The notes beneath the pieces are model-generated. The model saw only the letters and a list, made by a program, of their open reading frames with translations, was not told where the DNA came from and did not search any database. Below, piece after piece: positions 34,458-37,410 of a DNA stretch of 37,410 bases (positions within the stretch are counted from its first letter, which is position 1; each line of letters begins with the position of its first letter). This DNA comes from Gemmatimonadota bacterium (GTDB taxonomy: Bacteria; Gemmatimonadota; Gemmatimonadetes; Gemmatimonadales; Gemmatimonadaceae). The translations under genes were made by a program, and so were the position numbers. Location: positions 1 to 37,410 of the forward strand of contig JAJPIM010000028.1 of NCBI GenBank assembly GCA_021324775.1, written 5' to 3'.

Positions 34458-35009
34458 TCACCCGAGCGGCAGCTCCAGCACGGTCCGCGGCGGTCGCGGA
34501 TCGTCGGTCGCCGTCACGACGAGCCGGTCGATCACCGCGGGCTCCCGCACACGGACCAGAAGCAGGTCCCGCATCGCCTCGGGTGTGAGCGTCCGGTACA
34601 GGTTGAGGGTCACGTGCGGCGTGAACGTGAACCGGCTCGGCCCGAAGGGTAGCCCGGACCGCGCGATCCGCTCATGCAGCGCCCGGATCGGACCATGTGG
34701 ATCGAGCGGCAGGCTGACGACGTTGGTCTGCATGAACCGGTGCGGCGCCCCGAATGGCAGCGAGAGTGGCGTCGACGCGCGCGCCACCTCGGCGAGCCGC
34801 CACTGCAGTTCTTCCGGAGGCGTCCCGGGAACGATCGGCCCCACGCCGGATGATCCCGACAATGTCAGATGCGGCGGATGCCCCGCGGCCAGCTTCGGGT
34901 CGTAGCGAAGCTGCAGCTCGCGGATGACCGCGGACGCCGGCCCGCCGATCGGCGCCAGCACGAAAAACCCCGGGGGACGGCGCCAGTCCGCGATCTCGTC
35001 GTCGAACAT
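34458..35009 (-). CDS. 2H phosphoesterase / 2'-5' RNA ligase-like protein
   Basis: The 2H superfamily uses two HxT/S motifs as its catalytic pair. Here they are HLTLSG (after KLAAGHPP) and HVTLNL (after PSRFTFTP). The protein is about 183 residues, as expected for a single two-lobed domain. Substrates of bacterial members range from tRNA half-molecules to cyclic phosphates and are not predictable here. The ATG at 35009 overlaps the cls stop by one base (TGATG); a GTG at 35012 is an alternative. The coupling with cls suggests a shared transcript. Confidence 0.9.
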   Translation of the reverse strand: MFDDEIADWRRPPGFFVLAPIGGPASAVIRELQLRYDPKLAAGHPPHLTLSGSSGVGPIVPGTPPEELQWRLAEVARASTPLSLPFGAPHRFMQTNVVSLPLDPHGPIRALHERIARSGLPFGPSRFTFTPHVTLNLYRTLTPEAMRDLLLVRVREPAVIDRLVVTATDDPRPPRTVLELPLG

Positions 35010-36283
35010 CACGGGGGGTCACGCTCGTCGCCAGCGGCCCGGTACGCGCTTGGCTGGATCTCCCGCGACTGCCGCAGATCGGCCTCGAACATCGCTTCGG
35101 CCTCCGCCCCCACGGCTCGGTCCTCGATGACCGCATCCAGCTCGAAGTTGACCGCTAGCCCCAGCGGATTGAAATCGGTCGACCCGACACGGAGCCAGCG
35201 CCCGTCGATCACCGCGGTCTTGGCGTGCATCATCTCGCCTTTCCATTCCCAGATGCGCACGCCGTTCATGAGCAGCCGGCGGTAGAACTGCCGCGTGAGC
35301 AGCCGGATCCACGGGTGATCGTAGCGGCTCGGCACGAGGATGCGCACGTCGACGCCGTCGCGCGCCGCGCCGTTCAGCCCCTCGACTTCCGAATACGACG
35401 GCGCGAAATACGCGCTCGCGATCCAGATCGATCGCTCCGCCGACACGGCCTGGATCTGGAGCGCGCGCGCCACCCGGAACCGCCCCGGCTCTCCTTCGAT
35501 GATCCCCACGAGGGCCGGCGCGTCGGTCGACGGATCCAGATGCGCGCCACGCGACTTCCGCATCACGTACCGGTGAATGCCGCGCCGCTCCTCCCCCACC
35601 GCGCGCTGCCACATGTGATCGAATGCGCGCGCCATGTCAATCGCGGCCGGTCCGTCGATGCGGACCGCCGTGTCCCGCCACGGCGACCGCCGGCGTTTGA
35701 GTACGCCGGTCCGCCATTCGTTGCCGATGCCGATCCCGCCGGTGACACCGGCGGCGTTGTCCACGGACAGCAGCTTGCGATGGTCGCGCGGAACAAGACC
35801 CAGCCAGCGGCGCGTCAGCGACGGCCGATTGAAGATGCGGACGTCGACACCCCCCTTCCGCAGGTCTTCGAAAAACGACCGCGGCGTCCCCATCCGCCCG
35901 ACCCAATCGACCAGCAGCCGCACGATGACGCCGCGCGCGGCTGCCGCGCGGAGCGCCGCCGCGAACCGCTGCCCCACTTCGTCGCCCCGGAAGATGTAAC
36001 CCTCGAGCGACACGCTCTCCCGCGCCCCGTCGATCAGCTCCAGCATCGCGCCGAACGTCGCCGCGCCGTCGCGCAGCAGTTGGACGCGGTTGCCACTCGA
36101 CACGTCCGCTGCTGCGATCCGCCAGAGTCCGCGGGCGAATGACGGCCCGGGCCCGATCGGCGCCGGAAGCTGCTCCTCAGCCGCCGCGACGGCCGCGGGG
36201 TCCGCGTGGGCACGTGCCGCGGCGGCCGCCGGCACCGGCGGGGTGACTCGGGAGAGGGGCTCGGAACTCACAGGGAAGAACAT
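35009..36283 (-). CDS. Cardiolipin synthase (phospholipase D family)
   Basis: It joins two phosphatidylglycerol molecules into cardiolipin and glycerol. Two HKD sites are present: DHRKLLSVDNAAGVTGGIG and MHAKTAVIDGRWLRVGSTDF. The N-terminus has an Ala/Pro-rich segment instead of the usual two transmembrane helices, so the enzyme may be peripheral or this may be the cytosolic ClsB/C-like branch. The ATG at 36283 is preceded by GAGGCGGG; GTG at 36319 would add 12 residues. It is divergent from fabI across about 140 nt. Confidence 0.9.
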   Translation of the reverse strand: MFFPVSSEPLSRVTPPVPAAAAARAHADPAAVAAAEEQLPAPIGPGPSFARGLWRIAAADVSSGNRVQLLRDGAATFGAMLELIDGARESVSLEGYIFRGDEVGQRFAAALRAAAARGVIVRLLVDWVGRMGTPRSFFEDLRKGGVDVRIFNRPSLTRRWLGLVPRDHRKLLSVDNAAGVTGGIGIGNEWRTGVLKRRRSPWRDTAVRIDGPAAIDMARAFDHMWQRAVGEERRGIHRYVMRKSRGAHLDPSTDAPALVGIIEGEPGRFRVARALQIQAVSAERSIWIASAYFAPSYSEVEGLNGAARDGVDVRILVPSRYDHPWIRLLTRQFYRRLLMNGVRIWEWKGEMMHAKTAVIDGRWLRVGSTDFNPLGLAVNFELDAVIEDRAVGAEAEAMFEADLRQSREIQPSAYRAAGDERDPP

Positions 36284-36420
36284 GCCCGCCTCAGGTGCCC
36301 CGCGCCACGCTCCCGGCACCCCCGCGCTCAGGGCTGCGGCAGGACCTGTAATGGCGGGCGCAACGGTGCTCGCCTACCCCGGGCTTCCCCCACGCGGTTC
36401 GCCGAGAGCATCATCCCGCC

Positions 36421-37317
36421 ATGCTCAAGATCGATCTCGCGGGACGGCGGGCACTCGTGGCAGGCGTCGCGGACGACGGCGGCTACGGCTTTGCGATCGC
36501 CAAGGCGCTGGCCGAGGCCGGCGCAACGGTGTGTGTGGCCACGTGGCCACCCGCGCTCACGATTTTCCGGAACCTCCTGGAGCGCGGGAAGATGGACGAA
36601 GGCCTCCGGATGCGGGACGGGTCGAAGCTGGAGTTCGAGCGGATCTATCCGTTCGACGCCGCCTACGACACTCTCGCCGACGCGCCGGAAGACATCCGCA
36701 CCAACAAGCGGTACAAGGACGCAGGCGATTTTTCGATCGCCGGCCTCGCCGATCACCTCACGGCCGACTTCGGCGAACACCCCCTCGACATGCTGGTCCA
36801 CTCTCTCGCCAACGGCCCCGATGTCAGGAAGCCACTGCTCGAAACGAGCCGCCCCGGCTACCTCGCCGCACTCGGCGTCAGCGCGTACTCCCTCGTCGCG
36901 CTTGTCGCCCGCCTCGGCCCGCTCTTCCGCCCCGGCGCCTCCGTGCTGTCGCTCACCTATCTCGCCAGCGAACGCGTGATCCCCGGATACGGAGGCGGTA
37001 TGTCCTCCGCCAAGGCCGCGCTGGAGAGCGACACACGAGTGCTCGCCTACGAAGCCGGCCGGAAATACGGCCTCCGCGTCAACACGATCTCCGCCGGCCC
37101 GCTCGCCTCGCGGGCGGCAAGCGCCATCGGCATCATCGAGAAAATGGTCGAGTACTGCGCGGCCAACACACCACTCCCGGAGCCGGTGCAGCCAGCCGAC
37201 GTAGGCTACACCGCCGCCTTTCTCGCGAGCCCCCTCGCCGCCGGGATAACGGGCGCGACGATCTACGTCGACAAGGGCTATCACGCAATGGGGATGGCGG
37301 TGCCGCCCGCGAGTTGA
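36421..37317 (+). CDS. fabI: Enoyl-ACP reductase FabI, plant-like long form
   Basis: It reduces trans-2-enoyl-ACP in fatty-acid elongation with NADH. The cofactor loop is GVADDGGYGFAIAKALAE. The catalytic region YLASERVIPGYGGGMSSAK has Tyr and Lys spaced by seven residues, as in plastid and chlamydial FabI, not six as in E. coli. A long insert after the first strands (FRNLLERGKMDEGLRMRDG and DIRTNKRYKDAGDFSIAG) also marks the plant-type long form; the total is 298 residues. It should supply membrane lipid precursors. An intrinsic terminator follows directly. Confidence 0.95.
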   Translation: MLKIDLAGRRALVAGVADDGGYGFAIAKALAEAGATVCVATWPPALTIFRNLLERGKMDEGLRMRDGSKLEFERIYPFDAAYDTLADAPEDIRTNKRYKDAGDFSIAGLADHLTADFGEHPLDMLVHSLANGPDVRKPLLETSRPGYLAALGVSAYSLVALVARLGPLFRPGASVLSLTYLASERVIPGYGGGMSSAKAALESDTRVLAYEAGRKYGLRVNTISAGPLASRAASAIGIIEKMVEYCAANTPLPEPVQPADVGYTAAFLASPLAAGITGATIYVDKGYHAMGMAVPPAS

Positions 37318-37327
37318 CCCGGCATAA

Positions 37328-37360
37328 AAACGGCCGCAGTACGTTGCGGCCGTTTCTTCG
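37328..37360 (+). terminator. Intrinsic terminator after fabI
   Basis: aaacggccgca (37328-37338) pairs perfectly with tgcggccgttt (37345-37355) around six bases, followed by a short T-rich tail (tttcttc). Confidence 0.8.
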
Positions 37361-37410
37361 TGATACCTAAGCGCCGGGCAAATCCTGACCCGCCCCCAGT
37401 CCCAGTCCCA
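37361..37410. other. Terminal noncoding stretch
   Basis: The last 50 bases hold no gene start. They end in a short direct repeat of cagtccca. The next gene is outside the window. Confidence 0.4.

Overview
This window is chromosomal DNA of a very GC-rich, Gram-negative-type (diderm) bacterium. Lipoproteins, outer-membrane proteins, an RND pump with a TolC-like channel, a sulfurtransferase, a SWIB protein and a GH79-type enzyme together suggest the phylum Gemmatimonadota or a close relative. That placement is an inference from gene content and composition, not from a marker gene. The window is gene-dense, with many 1-17 nt start/stop overlaps, one tRNA gene (Asn), no rRNA and no CRISPR array.

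Layout. 1-4917 (minus): start of a bacilliredoxin, then thrC, thrB, two membrane proteins, signal peptidase I and a SWIB-domain protein with a lysine/alanine-rich tail. 5082-6843 (minus): a coupled unit of a sialidase-like lipoprotein, a 38-codon ORF and a response regulator ending in a phosphoacceptor helix pair. 6937-12010 (plus): 1-pyrroline-5-carboxylate dehydrogenase, then an EamA transporter overlapping cydA and cydB. 12081-14074 (minus): a two-gene AbiE-like cassette of lower GC, sitting between the convergent ends of cydB and a second signal peptidase. 14157-22857 (minus): a second signal peptidase with Thr in place of the catalytic Ser, a DedA protein, and a TetR / TolC / membrane-fusion / RND efflux operon. 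23390-24522 (minus): a rhodanese-type sulfurtransferase split by an in-frame TAA, preceded by a promoter, a cysteine-rich leader ORF and an intrinsic terminator. 24578-26327 (minus): cupredoxin lipoprotein, beta-barrel protein and DoxX-like membrane protein. 26490-28690 (minus): LytTR regulator and its sensor kinase. 29116-30228 (plus): an exported protein and tRNA-Asn. 30313-31989 (minus): ABC-F protein EttA. 32237-34448 (plus): GH79-like lipoprotein and a TlpA-like thioredoxin. 34458-36283 (minus): a 2H phosphoesterase and cardiolipin synthase. 36421-37317 (plus): plant-type FabI.

The most interesting element is the region 5' of the sulfurtransferase. A sigma70-like promoter places its predicted start at or next to the ATG of a 33-codon ORF with five Cys codons, including Met-Cys-Cys-Arg-Ala. 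An intrinsic terminator follows, directly before the structural gene. This looks like a cysteine-responsive attenuator, comparable in logic to the cysteine leader peptides of actinobacteria. Next in interest are the TAA that cuts the sulfurtransferase exactly between its two rhodanese domains, the divergent AbiE-like cassette with its own leaderless-type promoter, and the Ser-to-Thr signal peptidase.
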